A stretch of DNA of 64,000 nucleotides, from positions 124,001-188,000 of the forward strand of contig NZ_FTNT01000003.1 in NCBI RefSeq assembly GCF_900156495.1. Direction: 5' to 3'. The notes under the pieces were generated by a model. The model saw only the letters and a program-made list of their open reading frames with translations, had not been told where the DNA came from and made no database searches. This DNA comes from Williamsia sterculiae. Its GTDB lineage: Bacteria > Actinomycetota > Actinomycetes > Mycobacteriales > Mycobacteriaceae. Position numbers and translations under genes: made by a program. Shown piece by piece: positions 9,001 through 18,049 of the stretch. Position 1 is the stretch's first letter. Every line of letters starts with the position of its first letter.

Positions 9001-10320
9001 TCAGTCGTCGGCGGTGGCGGTGTCGTCCTGCGCGTCCGCACCGACCAGCGCGGCGGCGATGGCTGCGACGGTCAGCTCGCGCTGCCACCGGCGCGCGGAT
9101 CCCTCGCTCAGCCGGGCGTCGACGCTCTCCGCGGTGACCGGGGACGGCAGTCCGTCCCAACACAGCTGGCGCACCAGATCGGGTTGCAGCAGGTTCTCCG
9201 CGGGCACGCCGTGTGTCTCGGCGATCCCGGTCAGCTCCGCGCGGACCGCGGTGAACCGCCGGGACGCGTCGGGGTTGCGTTGCCGCCACCGACTCACCGG
9301 CGGCAGACCGGGTTGGCCGGCGCCGCGGGCGGGCAGGTCGGCGTCGGGCAGTGCCCGGGCACGTTCGATGGCCCCCCACCACCGGCGGGCCTGCCGCCGC
9401 TGTCGCGGGCCCTTGAACACCGGTAGTCGCAGCAGGTCGTCCAGGCTGGTGGGCGATGCGGTGGCCGCCTCGACCATCGCCTTGTCCGGCAGTACCCGCC
9501 CCGGGGCGACGTCGCGGTTGCGCGCCACCTCCTCGCGGGCCTCCCAGAGTTCCCGCACCACCGCGAGTTGTCGGGGACTGCGCACGGTGTGGATCTGCGA
9601 GGTGCGGCGCCACCGATCGGTCCGCGGCGCCGGATCGGGTCGGGTCCGGACGTACTCGAACTCCTCTGCCGCCCAGCGATCCTTGCCCTGGTCGGCCAGG
9701 GCCGTCGCCACCGCGTCACGCAACTCCACCAGCACCTCGACGTCCAGGGCGGCGTAGTTCAACCAGTCGTCGGGCAGCGGGCGCTGCGACCAGTCGGCCG
9801 CACCGTGGCCCTTGGCCAATCCCAGCCCCAGGAATTCGGCGACCATCGTCGCGAGGTTCACCCGCGCCACCCCGAGGAGCCGGCCGCCCAGTTCGGTGTC
9901 GAACAGCTGGGCACACCGGAAACCGAGCTCGCGGAGACAGGGCAGATCCTGGTCGGCGGCGTGCAACACCCACTCCGGGCCGTCCAGGACCTCGGTGAGT
10001 GGGGTCAGCGCCTGGGGCGCGTCGATGGGGTCGACGAGAAACGACCCGGCGCCCTGCCGGCGGATCTGGATCAGGTACGCCCGCCCCGAATAGCGGAACC
10101 CCGAGGCGCGTTCGGTGTCGAGGGCCACCGGTCCCGAGCCTGCCGCCAGCGCAGCGGCCGCGGCCGCGAACTCGGCAGGTGTGGTCAGCACGGGTGGAAC
10201 CCCGTCAGCGGGTGTCGTCAGGGGCTCGGGTTCACCGGCGGGGTCGTCGGTGACGGCGGCATCGGGAACGGGGGTCTGCGAGGCAGGTGTCACCGCGTCG
10301 GCGGGGTCCTGAGCCGTCAT
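9001..10320 (-). CDS. rnd: RNase D-like HRDC 3'-5' exoribonuclease
   Basis: A 439-aa protein with a DEDDy exonuclease domain (about residues 45-225): motif I ALDTERAS, motif II HAADQD, a family DTELGG segment, and motif [12 protein letters not shown] with its tyrosine. An HRDC domain follows (about 245-330: [22 protein letters not shown]), then a C-terminal region conserved in actinobacterial members. It trims 3' ends of structured RNAs. The first ~45 residues are low complexity. The positional match is Rv2681, next to a DUF3000 gene as here, with a 12-base gap between the two. Confidence 0.88.
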   Translation of the reverse strand: MTAQDPADAVTPASQTPVPDAAVTDDPAGEPEPLTTPADGVPPVLTTPAEFAAAAAALAAGSGPVALDTERASGFRYSGRAYLIQIRRQGAGSFLVDPIDAPQALTPLTEVLDGPEWVLHAADQDLPCLRELGFRCAQLFDTELGGRLLGVARVNLATMVAEFLGLGLAKGHGAADWSQRPLPDDWLNYAALDVEVLVELRDAVATALADQGKDRWAAEEFEYVRTRPDPAPRTDRWRRTSQIHTVRSPRQLAVVRELWEAREEVARNRDVAPGRVLPDKAMVEAATASPTSLDDLLRLPVFKGPRQRRQARRWWGAIERARALPDADLPARGAGQPGLPPVSRWRQRNPDASRRFTAVRAELTGIAETHGVPAENLLQPDLVRQLCWDGLPSPVTAESVDARLSEGSARRWQRELTVAAIAAALVGADAQDDTATADD

Positions 10321-10332
10321 CGCGGGGTCGGG

Positions 10333-10935
10333 TCAGCTCGGGATCTCGCCCAGCCGGGTGATCCCGGCGGGAGGCAGTCCGGCGACCGCCGAGAGCACAT
10401 CGCAGAACGCCTCGACGTGGGACCCCAGCGCCAGGCCGGTCGCGGTCCAGGACGCGCGCAGTTCCAGCTGATGGGCCCGGGGTGGGCCGGCGATGTCACC
10501 GAAGCGCACCGAGGTCGTCGACGTCACCGTGCCACCGAGTGCCGTCACCTCCGAACCGTCGTTCCGTGGCGCCTCGGTCAACGCGTCCGACAGCCAACTC
10601 CACGCCACCTCGGGCAGCAGCGGGTCGGTGGCCAACGCCTGCTCCACCTCGGCCTGCAGATAGGCGACCAGGCGGATGGTGCCGTTCCAGGCATCCTGAC
10701 CGTCAGGGTCGTAGAGCAGGATGAGGCGACCGAAGGCGGTTCCGTCGGAGTCGGTGGGCACCACGTCGGTCTCGGGCTGGCGCACCTCCGCGCCGAGCGC
10801 GTAGCTGTACGGGGCCAACCGTTGCGGCGGGCGGATGCTGCCCACCTCGATCTCCGGTCGGATGCGGGCCGAATGCATCGAATCCACGGCGACACGGAAA
10901 TCGGCAGGTTGAGCCGAGGTTCCGGATGTGGTCAC
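10333..10935 (-). CDS. DUF3000 protein
   Basis: A 200-aa cytoplasmic protein matching DUF3000 (Rv2680 position) from its recurring segments [37 protein letters not shown] and LEASW-like [11 protein letters not shown]. The function is unknown. The GTG at 10935 is chosen because the conserved part starts about 13 residues later and upstream sequence runs into the divergent promoter of hemE; no Shine-Dalgarno sequence is visible, so the transcript may be leaderless. It is directly followed by the RNase D gene on the same strand and probably forms an operon with it. Confidence 0.75.
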   Translation of the reverse strand: MTTSGTSAQPADFRVAVDSMHSARIRPEIEVGSIRPPQRLAPYSYALGAEVRQPETDVVPTDSDGTAFGRLILLYDPDGQDAWNGTIRLVAYLQAEVEQALATDPLLPEVAWSWLSDALTEAPRNDGSEVTALGGTVTSTTSVRFGDIAGPPRAHQLELRASWTATGLALGSHVEAFCDVLSAVAGLPPAGITRLGEIPS

Positions 10936-11019
10936 CCGATCGACGGTAGGCGTAACCGCAGCACCGGGCGGGTAGGCGCGCCGACGGGGGACGGTCGCGG
11001 CGTGAGACGATGGTTGCCG

Positions 11020-12102
11020 ATGAGCCTCCCGACGACGCCGTCCGCGACGGCCGCAGCCGCCACCCGCCTCCCGTTGATCGCCGCGGCCACCGGTGCCACC
11101 CCCGACCGCAGGCCGGTGTGGTTCATGCGGCAGGCCGGACGGTCGTTGCCCGAGTATCGGGAGGTGCGGGCCGGCCACGGGATGTTGGAGGCGTGTTTCG
11201 ACGCCGACCTGCTCACCGAGATCACCCTGCAGCCGGTGCGCAGACACGGGGTCGACGCGGCGATCCTGTTCTCCGACATCGTGGTGCCGTTGCGGGCCGC
11301 GGGCATCGACCTCGACATCGTCGCCGGTACGGGTCCGGTCATCGCCGAGCCGGTGCGCGACCGGGCGGGTATCGCGACCATCCCGCAGCTGCTGCCGGAA
11401 TCGGTGGGGTCCGTCGCCCGCGGTATCGGCACGCTCACCGCGGTACTCCGATCCGACCATCCGGGCACCGCGTTGATCGGCTTCGCCGGGGCTCCGTTCA
11501 CATTGGCGTCGTATCTGATCGAGGGCGGACCGAGCCGCAACTACGAGCGGACCAAGTCACTGATGTACTCCGACCCGGAGGCCTGGCATCAACTGGTCGG
11601 CAGGCTCGCGGACATCACCATCGCCTTCCTGCGCATGCAGCTCGAGGCCGGGGTCGACGCGGTCCAGCTGTTCGATTCGTGGGCGGGGATGCTCTCGTTG
11701 GCGGACTACCGCGAGTACGTGCAGCCGCACAGTGCCCGGGTCCTCGCCGAGGTCGCCGACTTCGGTCGCCCGCGGATCCACTTCGGCGTCGGCACCGGGG
11801 AACTGTTGGCCGCCATGGGTGAGGCGGGTGCCGACGTGGTGGGTGTCGACTGGCGGTTGCCACTGGACACCGCGCAGCGGCGCATCGGCGGCGACCGTGC
11901 GCTGCAGGGCAACCTGGATCCGGCGATCCTGTCGGCGCCCTGGGCGGTGATCGACCGCGAGGTCCGGCGGATCTGTGCCGAGGCCGACGCCGCGATCGCG
12001 ACAGGCGCCCGCGGCCACATCTTCAACCTCGGACACGGGGTCCTGCCCGAGACCGATCCCACCGTGCTCACCCGCATCGTGGAGCTGGTGCACACGCTGT
12101 GA
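11020..12102 (+). CDS. hemE: uroporphyrinogen decarboxylase
   Basis: A 360-aa enzyme converting uroporphyrinogen III to coproporphyrinogen III. Family marks: [17 protein letters not shown] (about residues 28-44), [18 protein letters not shown] with the catalytic Asp, [45 protein letters not shown] and [18 protein letters not shown] at 11020 gives the usual length; an in-frame GTG at 11002 would add six residues. No clear ribosome site. The stop overlaps the start of cgoX (GTGA), so hemE, cgoX and chdC form one heme operon. Confidence 0.95.
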   Translation: MSLPTTPSATAAAATRLPLIAAATGATPDRRPVWFMRQAGRSLPEYREVRAGHGMLEACFDADLLTEITLQPVRRHGVDAAILFSDIVVPLRAAGIDLDIVAGTGPVIAEPVRDRAGIATIPQLLPESVGSVARGIGTLTAVLRSDHPGTALIGFAGAPFTLASYLIEGGPSRNYERTKSLMYSDPEAWHQLVGRLADITIAFLRMQLEAGVDAVQLFDSWAGMLSLADYREYVQPHSARVLAEVADFGRPRIHFGVGTGELLAAMGEAGADVVGVDWRLPLDTAQRRIGGDRALQGNLDPAILSAPWAVIDREVRRICAEADAAIATGARGHIFNLGHGVLPETDPTVLTRIVELVHTL

Positions 12103-13520
12103 ACCCCGGGTCGCCGGCGGCCGGACCGGCCCGACGGCTCACGATCGCGGTGATCGGCGGTGGCATCTCCGGACTGGTCGCCGCCCATGCTCTGCGCACC
12201 CACCTGGGTGCGGAACTGGACCTCGATCTGTTCGAACGGTCGGACTCGCTCGGTGGACTGCTGCGCGAGCGGGTGGTGGCGGGCCGGGCCGTCGACGTGG
12301 GTGCCGAGGCCTTCGTGGTGCGTCGCCCCGAGGTGCTCGCGCTGGTCGACGAACTGGGGTTGTCGCACAGCGTGGTCCACCCGACGGGTCGTCGGCCCGC
12401 GCTGTTGGCTCGGGGCAGGCTGTGGCCGCTGCCGCGTCCGACTCTGATGGGTGTTCCGGCGGGCCCCGAGGCGATCGCCGATGTCGCCGACGCGGACGAC
12501 GTCGATTGGACGCGTGCCGAACCCACGCGACCGCTGGGGTGGACCCGCGGGGACGATCCGGCGTTGGGGGAGTTCGTCACCGAACGGTTCGGGGCCTCGG
12601 TCACCGCGCGCAGTGTCGACCCCATGCTCGCCGGGGTCTACTCCTGCCGGGCCGACGACATCGGGCTGCGGGCGGCGCTCCCGCAGCTCGCCGCCCGGCT
12701 CGACGCCGGTGCCGAGAGTCTCACCGCCGCGGTCACCGGACTGATCAGCGCGGGTGGGGACGGACCGGTGTTCGGCACCCTCGACGGCGGTTATTGGATG
12801 CTGGTGGACCGGTTGCGCGTCACATCGGGGGCCACCGTGCATCTGAACAGCACGGTCGACGCCGTGACCCACGACGGGACGGCCTGGCGGCTGGGAGACC
12901 GGGGTGAGCACGTCGGGGGTGCCTACGACGGCGTGGTCGTCGCCCTGCCCGCGCCCGCGGCCGCGACGGTGCTGCGCGACGGTGCACCGGAGGCGTCCGC
13001 GGCCCTGAGGCGGGTGCAGGTGGCCGGATCGGCCCTGGTGTCGGTGGCGTTGGCCCCCGCGGCCCGGATACCCGACCACTCGGGGGTGCTCGTCGCCACC
13101 GGCGAGCCGACCGCGGCCAAGGCGTTCACCTTCTCCTCGCACAAGTGGCAGCACCTCGTCGGCGATGCGCAGCATGTGCGGATCTCGTTCGGCCGTCTCG
13201 ACGACCCGGTCACCCTCGCCGACGACGCACTGGTCGCCGCGGCGGTCCGTGACCTCGGCCGGGTGTCCGCGCTGGCCGGTGGCGCGGTGTCGCCGGGGGA
13301 TGTGGTGGACGCGGTGGTCCAGCGTTGGCCGGTCGGGTTGCCGCGATACGCCCCCGGGCACGGCGACCTCATCGCGACCGTGGACGCGCACCGGCCCCGC
13401 GGCCTGGCGTTGGCCGGATCCGCCTATTCCGGGGTCGGGGTGCCCGCATGTGTGGGGCGGGCGCGGCACGCGGCCCGGCTGCTCGTCGGAGATCTCGCCG
13501 ATGGCACGATGGGTGCATGA
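12099..13520 (+). CDS. cgoX: coproporphyrinogen III oxidase (HemY-type protoporphyrinogen oxidase family)
   Basis: A 473-aa FAD enzyme with the dinucleotide motif [16 protein letters not shown] (residues 17-32), the [11 protein letters not shown] acidic second strand, and C-terminal [18 protein letters not shown], the FAD-pyrophosphate segment of HemY proteins. In actinobacteria this family oxidises coproporphyrinogen III to coproporphyrin III in the coproporphyrin-dependent pathway, which fits chdC lying downstream; older annotation calls it hemG/hemY. Starts with GTG overlapping the hemE stop. Its own stop overlaps the ATG of a 16-codon mini-ORF (see 13517-13567). Confidence 0.9.
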   Translation: MNPGSPAAGPARRLTIAVIGGGISGLVAAHALRTHLGAELDLDLFERSDSLGGLLRERVVAGRAVDVGAEAFVVRRPEVLALVDELGLSHSVVHPTGRRPALLARGRLWPLPRPTLMGVPAGPEAIADVADADDVDWTRAEPTRPLGWTRGDDPALGEFVTERFGASVTARSVDPMLAGVYSCRADDIGLRAALPQLAARLDAGAESLTAAVTGLISAGGDGPVFGTLDGGYWMLVDRLRVTSGATVHLNSTVDAVTHDGTAWRLGDRGEHVGGAYDGVVVALPAPAAATVLRDGAPEASAALRRVQVAGSALVSVALAPAARIPDHSGVLVATGEPTAAKAFTFSSHKWQHLVGDAQHVRISFGRLDDPVTLADDALVAAAVRDLGRVSALAGGAVSPGDVVDAVVQRWPVGLPRYAPGHGDLIATVDAHRPRGLALAGSAYSGVGVPACVGRARHAARLLVGDLADGTMGA

Positions 13521-13567
13521 CCGGACCGGATGCCCCACACACCGCCTGTGAGAGCGACGCCCGATGA
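13517..13567 (+). other. mini-ORF of 16 codons coupled to cgoX stop
   Basis: ATG at 13517 overlaps the cgoX stop (ATGA). It reads [16 protein letters not shown] and stops at 13565-13567. That stop again forms ATGA with the ATG at 13564 of the next mini-ORF. No known homologue. Listed because of the chain of coupled overlaps rather than any protein evidence. Confidence 0.3.
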
Positions 13568-13595
13568 GCAGGCTGAACCCATGAGCAGACTGAAC
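13564..13595 (+). repeat. tandem duplication of the chdC start region
   Basis: ATGAGCAGGCTGAAC (13564-13578) and ATGAGCAGACTGAAC (13581-13595) differ at one base; the second is the true chdC start (MSRLN). The first copy encodes MSRLNP and stops at TGA 13582-13584, which overlaps the chdC ATG. Confidence 0.7.
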
Positions 13596-14276
13596 TACGC
13601 GGAACTGAACTCGACCATCCGCTACCTGATGTTCTCGGTGTTCGCGGTGCGACCGGGTGAACTGGGTGACGATCGCGCCGCTGCGACCGCCGAGACCAAG
13701 ACGTTCTTCGGGGAGCTCGAGGATCGCGGTGTGGTGGTCCGCGGGCTCTACGACGTCGCGGGGATGCGTGCCGACGCCGACTTCATGATCTGGTGGCACG
13801 CCGAGACCGTCGAACAGTTGCAGACCGCGTACCACGATTTCCGCCGCAGCACTCCGCTGGGCCGGGCGAGCACCCCGGTGTGGAGCAACACCGCCCTGCA
13901 CCGACCCGCCGAGTTCAATCGCAGCCACATCCCGGCGTTCCTCGCCGGCGAGGACCCCGGCCGCTACATCTGCGTGTACCCGTTCGTGCGGTCGTACGAG
14001 TGGTACCTGCTGCCCGACGCGGACCGTCGCAAGATGCTCGCCGACCACGGGATGCAGGCACGGGAGTTCAAGGACGTCCGCGCGAACACCGTCGCGTCGT
14101 TCGCGCTGGGGGACTACGAGTGGATTCTGGCGTTCGAGGCGCCGGAACTACACCGCATCGTCGATCTGATGCGTGAGTTGCGGGCCACCGAGGCGAGGAT
14201 GCACGTGCGGGAGGAGACGCCGTTCTTCACCGGCCCGCGGATCGAGCCCGCCGAGCTCATCGCCGCACTGCCCTGA
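13581..14276 (+). CDS. chdC: coproheme decarboxylase (HemQ)
   Basis: A 231-aa enzyme of the chlorite-dismutase fold that removes two propionate carboxyls of iron-coproporphyrin to give heme b, the last step of the coproporphyrin-dependent pathway. Key residues are at the spacing known from the Corynebacterium diphtheriae enzyme: His116 (NRSHIPAF), catalytic Tyr133 (CVYPFVRS) and proximal heme ligand His156 (LADHG). ATG at 13581 is chosen because homologues begin with the [12 protein letters not shown] helix; an upstream ATG at 13530 is in frame but adds unconserved residues. The start sequence is duplicated just upstream. Confidence 0.92.
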   Translation: MSRLNYAELNSTIRYLMFSVFAVRPGELGDDRAAATAETKTFFGELEDRGVVVRGLYDVAGMRADADFMIWWHAETVEQLQTAYHDFRRSTPLGRASTPVWSNTALHRPAEFNRSHIPAFLAGEDPGRYICVYPFVRSYEWYLLPDADRRKMLADHGMQAREFKDVRANTVASFALGDYEWILAFEAPELHRIVDLMRELRATEARMHVREETPFFTGPRIEPAELIAALP

Positions 14277-14314
14277 CCGGTCGGCCACCTCTCGACCAGA
14301 TGAGATCGCCCGTG

Positions 14315-15544
14315 TCAGCTCGTGGGCAGGCGCCGTTCCGGCTCGGGTGAGGTGCCGACGGGTGTGCGGGCGTGCTCGTTGCGGACGTCGAGATAGCGGA
14401 ACAGCAGCACACAGAACACGCTGAACATCAGCACCGACCAGCCCCAGGTGACCTTGTTGTACTCGAGCACCCGGCCCAGCGCCGCCCACCGCTTGGACGA
14501 GAAGCTGTCGAAGTTCATGCACAGGTAGACGCCCAGCCACACCGGCCAGTTGCGCATCACCGAACCCGGCATGAGGACGGTCATCACCATCGGGAACAGC
14601 AGCATCGAGTAGTAACCCTGCCCCAGCGACGACACCAGGAACGACGTGCAGAGCAGCACACCGGCCGAGGTGGTCAGCCACAGCAGCTCGTTGGTGCGGC
14701 GGTAGTAGCGGTAGAGGAACCACAGGCAGAACACCGCCATCAGGACGAACGCGATCCGCATCAGGTAGAGCAGCCAGGGCTGCACACCGAGGTAGGAGCC
14801 GTTGCCGGCGATGGAACTGTTGTAGTAGTCGCGCGCCAGACCCAGGTAGGGGACGGTGCGGCGGACGAACGACATCGGGTCGGCCGACAGCGGCCAGGCC
14901 AGCGCGGTAAGCACCACCGGGATGCCGATGGCGGTGACGAGTGCTCGCCACTGCCGGTTCAACAGCGGCAGCAGCAGCAGCGGCGCCAACACGGGCTTCA
15001 CGGCCAGGGTGAGCGCGATGGGGACACCGGCCCACAGGTCGCGACGCGCGAGCAGCAACATCATGAACAGCAGCTCGCCGAGCAGGACGAACGAGTTGAA
15101 GTTGGTGAAGATCAATGTGTGCGCCACGGTCTCGGTGCTGAAGAAGAAGAACAGCACCAGCGGCATCACCACCGACCGCACGCCGTAGCCGAACATCCTG
15201 GTCAATAGATACGCGCAGATCAGCAGGGCGATCACGCTGACGAAGATGAACAGCCAGCGGGCTCGCTCGGGGTCGATGTAACCCAGCGGTGCCATCAACA
15301 GCGTTCCCGACGGTGGGTACAGATAGTGCGGGTCGACGGTGTTGTAGTTCTCGGTGTACACGGGCTGGTGGCGCAGGAAGGCCAGCGCGGCCTTGTAGAC
15401 CGGGGTGAAGTCGTCGGTGCGGTCACCGTTGACGCCGAGGAACACCGATCTCTGCACGATCAACACGATGCTGATGGGCCACAGGATCAGCGACACGATG
15501 CGCTGGGTGTCCATCGTGGGCGAGAGTCTGTCGAGCATCGGCAC
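14315..15544 (-). CDS. aftC: alpha-(1->3)-arabinofuranosyltransferase AftC
   Basis: A 409-aa polytopic membrane glycosyltransferase (GT-C fold, DUF2029/GT87). It adds alpha-1,3-linked arabinofuranose branches to arabinogalactan and lipoarabinomannan using decaprenyl-phosphoarabinose. The first periplasmic loop carries the acidic pair NGDRTDDFTPVYKAAL with the presumed catalytic Asp, followed by DPHYLYPPSGTLLMAPLGY, LLLLPLLNRQWRALV, RDYYNSSIAGNGSYLG and LGQGYYSMLLFPMVMTVL; about ten hydrophobic helices. Matches Rv2673 in sequence and position. GTG at 15544 is used; ATG at 15538 is two codons later. Strong marker for the mycolic-acid group. Confidence 0.9.
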   Translation of the reverse strand: MPMLDRLSPTMDTQRIVSLILWPISIVLIVQRSVFLGVNGDRTDDFTPVYKAALAFLRHQPVYTENYNTVDPHYLYPPSGTLLMAPLGYIDPERARWLFIFVSVIALLICAYLLTRMFGYGVRSVVMPLVLFFFFSTETVAHTLIFTNFNSFVLLGELLFMMLLLARRDLWAGVPIALTLAVKPVLAPLLLLPLLNRQWRALVTAIGIPVVLTALAWPLSADPMSFVRRTVPYLGLARDYYNSSIAGNGSYLGVQPWLLYLMRIAFVLMAVFCLWFLYRYYRRTNELLWLTTSAGVLLCTSFLVSSLGQGYYSMLLFPMVMTVLMPGSVMRNWPVWLGVYLCMNFDSFSSKRWAALGRVLEYNKVTWGWSVLMFSVFCVLLFRYLDVRNEHARTPVGTSPEPERRLPTS

Positions 15545-15600
15545 CCGCGAACCGTACTACGACGGTGTGTCCGGAACGCGAACTGACACCGGCCCGGCGG

Positions 15601-17217
15601 TCACGCCGGGCAGTCCGTGGACGGCGGTGCGGTGCCCGTGTCCAGGTAGGCGCGGGTGGCACCACCCGCGCAGTCCGAGCGGGCCCAGGCCGAATATCCG
15701 ACGCCCTGCCAACCGATGGCGCCCACCGAGACCCGGGCGCCGACGAGCGCTTTGGTGACGGCCTCGATGCCACCGTTGCCGTTCAGGGTGTCGGCGGCCG
15801 CGGACAGCAGCAGCACCGGCACGTCGAGGCCGGTGACGGTGGGCGCGGGCGGACCTGCCGACCAGCCGTTGCAGCGCAGCAGGTCCAGGGCGGTGGTGGT
15901 ACCCGTGAGTCGGTACTGGGTGGTCCAGTCACCGAGAAGCTGGTCGACGGTGGACCGACCCACCGTGGCGGCGACGTCGTTGCATCGCCCGACGAGCTGA
16001 CCGTCGCCGTCGCGCAGCGCATGTGCGGTGCTCACGGCTGTCTGCAAACGTGACGTGTCGCCGGCGCCGGCCGCGGAGAGGATGTCCGCGGCCGCGGTCA
16101 CCGAGCTGCGGCGATCGAGCGGTCCGACGGCGAGCGAGGTGGTCAGCGCGGCAAGCACGTCGGTGTCGGAGAACCCGGACAGATCTCCTGCCGCGGCGCG
16201 GTCGAGGAGGCGGCGTACCGCGGCACCCGGGTCGGCACCGAGCGAGCAGTCGACGGCGCGACACTGGTCGGCGAAGCCGTCGAGGGCGGCCTGCACCCCC
16301 GCGGCGCGGTTCTGGGCGCGGTCCTTGGTGTCGGTGCGGTACGGGGTGGGGGTGTCGAGCACCAGCCGGGCGACCCGCGACGGGTAGAGCCCTGCGTAGG
16401 CCAGCGCGACGTCGCCACCCTGACCGACACCGACCAGACCCAGGCGGTCGACCTGCCAGATGGTGCGCAGCTTCTCGATGTCGGCGGCGGCGAAGGCACT
16501 GGTGTAGTCGAGTTGGTGGGGGCTGAGGGTCTCGGTGCAGCCGTCGGCGGCCGACGCCGCGGCGGCCGCCAGCCGGTCGGAACGCTGCGCTCCGGACGCG
16601 GCCGGGGGCGGCTGAAAGCCGTCGGCGACCAGGGTGCTGCGTTCGGTGCGGGTCAGACAGTCGATGGGATCGCTGTTGCCGGTACCGCGACGGTTCAGCG
16701 CGACGACCGGATGGTCGAGAAGTTGTTCGTGGTTGGGGCCGGCGGCGTAGAGCATCAGGGCCGCCGCCGAGGGCAGGTCGGTGCCGGTGGTCAACACCAC
16801 CGGTGTCGCCTCCCGCGCGGTCCGGGTCAGCCGCGCGCGAACGGCACCGACGGTGACGGTGTCGAGCCCCTGGGTGCCCGGCGTGGCAGCGGTGCGGAAC
16901 GACGCGCACTCGAGGATGACGTCCGACGCGGGGGTGGCGAATCCGTAGGAGCGGACGAGGTCGTCGCGGCAGTCGCGCCAGCCGAGGTCGGCGCGCGGCG
17001 ACTGCAGTGCGGGCGGACCGGACGGTGCCTGCACCGACGACGAGGTACCGCCGCCGTGGGCGTCGTCGCCCACCACCAGTGGGGGACCGTTGTCGGGCCC
17101 GACGGCGCACCCGGCGATCACCACACAGCTGATGATGATCAGCCACAGTGCGATCGGACGTCCGACCGAGGAATGACGCGACGACGGGTCGTGCGGTCGG
17201 CGGTCCGGTCGGCGCAT
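15601..17217 (-). CDS. exported alpha/beta-hydrolase-like lipoprotein (TAP family) lacking the nucleophile
   Basis: A 538-aa protein with a lipoprotein signal: helix IALWLIIISCVVIAGC, lipobox Cys37. It then shows the layout of tripeptidyl-aminopeptidase-like exported hydrolases: oxyanion-side NRRGTGNSDPIDC (about 175-187), the elbow region GVGQGGDVALAYAGLYPSRV (263-282), and a C-terminal RAYLDTGTAPPSTDCP. At the elbow the expected G-x-S-x-G reads G-V-G-Q-G, so the Ser position is Gly265; near the C-terminus the usual GHG histidine is also not seen. It may be non-catalytic or binding only. Positional match Rv2672. The ATG at 17217 places the signal peptide correctly. Confidence 0.75.
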   Translation of the reverse strand: MRRPDRRPHDPSSRHSSVGRPIALWLIIISCVVIAGCAVGPDNGPPLVVGDDAHGGGTSSSVQAPSGPPALQSPRADLGWRDCRDDLVRSYGFATPASDVILECASFRTAATPGTQGLDTVTVGAVRARLTRTAREATPVVLTTGTDLPSAAALMLYAAGPNHEQLLDHPVVALNRRGTGNSDPIDCLTRTERSTLVADGFQPPPAASGAQRSDRLAAAAASAADGCTETLSPHQLDYTSAFAAADIEKLRTIWQVDRLGLVGVGQGGDVALAYAGLYPSRVARLVLDTPTPYRTDTKDRAQNRAAGVQAALDGFADQCRAVDCSLGADPGAAVRRLLDRAAAGDLSGFSDTDVLAALTTSLAVGPLDRRSSVTAAADILSAAGAGDTSRLQTAVSTAHALRDGDGQLVGRCNDVAATVGRSTVDQLLGDWTTQYRLTGTTTALDLLRCNGWSAGPPAPTVTGLDVPVLLLSAAADTLNGNGGIEAVTKALVGARVSVGAIGWQGVGYSAWARSDCAGGATRAYLDTGTAPPSTDCPA

Positions 17218-17257
17218 ATCGGCGAGCCTAGCGGTGCGGATGATCAGGTCGGTCGCC

Positions 17258-18013
17258 TCAGGGTGTGGGGCGCGTCCACCGCGAGTAGAGGAAGCCGTCG
17301 TCGTCGGTGAGCAGTTGGGTCGGACGCAGGTGCCGGGGTCCGGATTCCTGGTGGGAGACCGCGATCCGCCCGGCATCCCCCGCGACCAGGGTGGGTCCGG
17401 TGGTCAGGCACAGTTCGTCGAGCAGGTCGGCGGAGATGAGACCACCGAGCAGCGTCGGTCCGCCCTCGCACAACACCCGCCACCGGCCGATGCCGGCGAG
17501 ATGGGCGAGCACCGCGCTCAGGTCGACGTGGTCGTCGCCGCAGTCGACGATCTCCGCCCCCGCATCCGCGAGCGTCCGGCGCCGGCGGGCATCGGCACCG
17601 GCCGAGGCGAACAGGACGGTGCCCGGGGCGCGGGCGGCGTCGGAGTCCGGGGCCAGACTCAACGACGCGCTCACCACCGCGATGATCGGAGCCGCTGACT
17701 GGCCGTTGTGTTCGCGCAGATCCGCGACGTCGGGGTCGGGTTCGATGGCGTGATAGCTCTCGGCGGTGACGGTGCCCGCACCGACGAGCACCACGTCACA
17801 CAGCCCGCGCAGCGCGGTGAAGATGGCCCGGTCACCGTCGGAACCCAGGGCCGCGGACGCACCGTTGCTGCTCGCCGCACCGTCGAGGGACGTCACCATG
17901 TTGGCGCGCACATGGCATCCCGACACCGCGGCGGGCTGGTCGGGGTAGGCGTACAGACGTGCCAACTCCGATGTGGTGGGGGTGGTGTGAGCACCCTTCC
18001 GCAGGACGTACAT
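17258..18013 (-). CDS. ribD: pyrimidine reductase (RibD C-terminal) family protein
   Basis: A 251-aa Rossmann-type NADPH reductase of the RibD C-terminal/DHFR-like family: RANMVTSLDGAAS (about residues 37-49), VVLVGAGTVTAESY, LCEGGPTLLGGLISADLLDELCLTTGP and LTDDDGFLYSRW. It lacks the deaminase half, so it is either a separate reductase for riboflavin synthesis or a related flavin/folate reductase; the positional match is Rv2671. ATG at 18013 is used; a GTG directly before it (18016) is equally possible. Divergent from zapE across about 35 bases, so promoters of the two must overlap. Confidence 0.78.
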   Translation of the reverse strand: MYVLRKGAHTTPTTSELARLYAYPDQPAAVSGCHVRANMVTSLDGAASSNGASAALGSDGDRAIFTALRGLCDVVLVGAGTVTAESYHAIEPDPDVADLREHNGQSAAPIIAVVSASLSLAPDSDAARAPGTVLFASAGADARRRRTLADAGAEIVDCGDDHVDLSAVLAHLAGIGRWRVLCEGGPTLLGGLISADLLDELCLTTGPTLVAGDAGRIAVSHQESGPRHLRPTQLLTDDDGFLYSRWTRPTP

Positions 18014-18037
18014 CACACCAGTCTGCGGGCACTTGGT

Positions 18038-18043
18038 TACGCT
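18038..18043 (+). promoter_or_regulatory. -10 element of leaderless zapE (TACGCT)
   Basis: TACGCT lies 6 nt upstream of the zapE ATG with no ribosome site, which fits a leaderless transcript beginning at the start codon. Confidence 0.45.
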
Positions 18044-18049
18044 CTGCGC

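Noticed and set aside
11706-14048. 780-codon open frame on the minus strand opposite hemE, cgoX and chdC
   Set aside because: Antisense of three convincing enzymes with intact catalytic residues.
14277-14314. Terminator between chdC and aftC
   Set aside because: Short GC-rich complementarity only; no stable stem or T-run.
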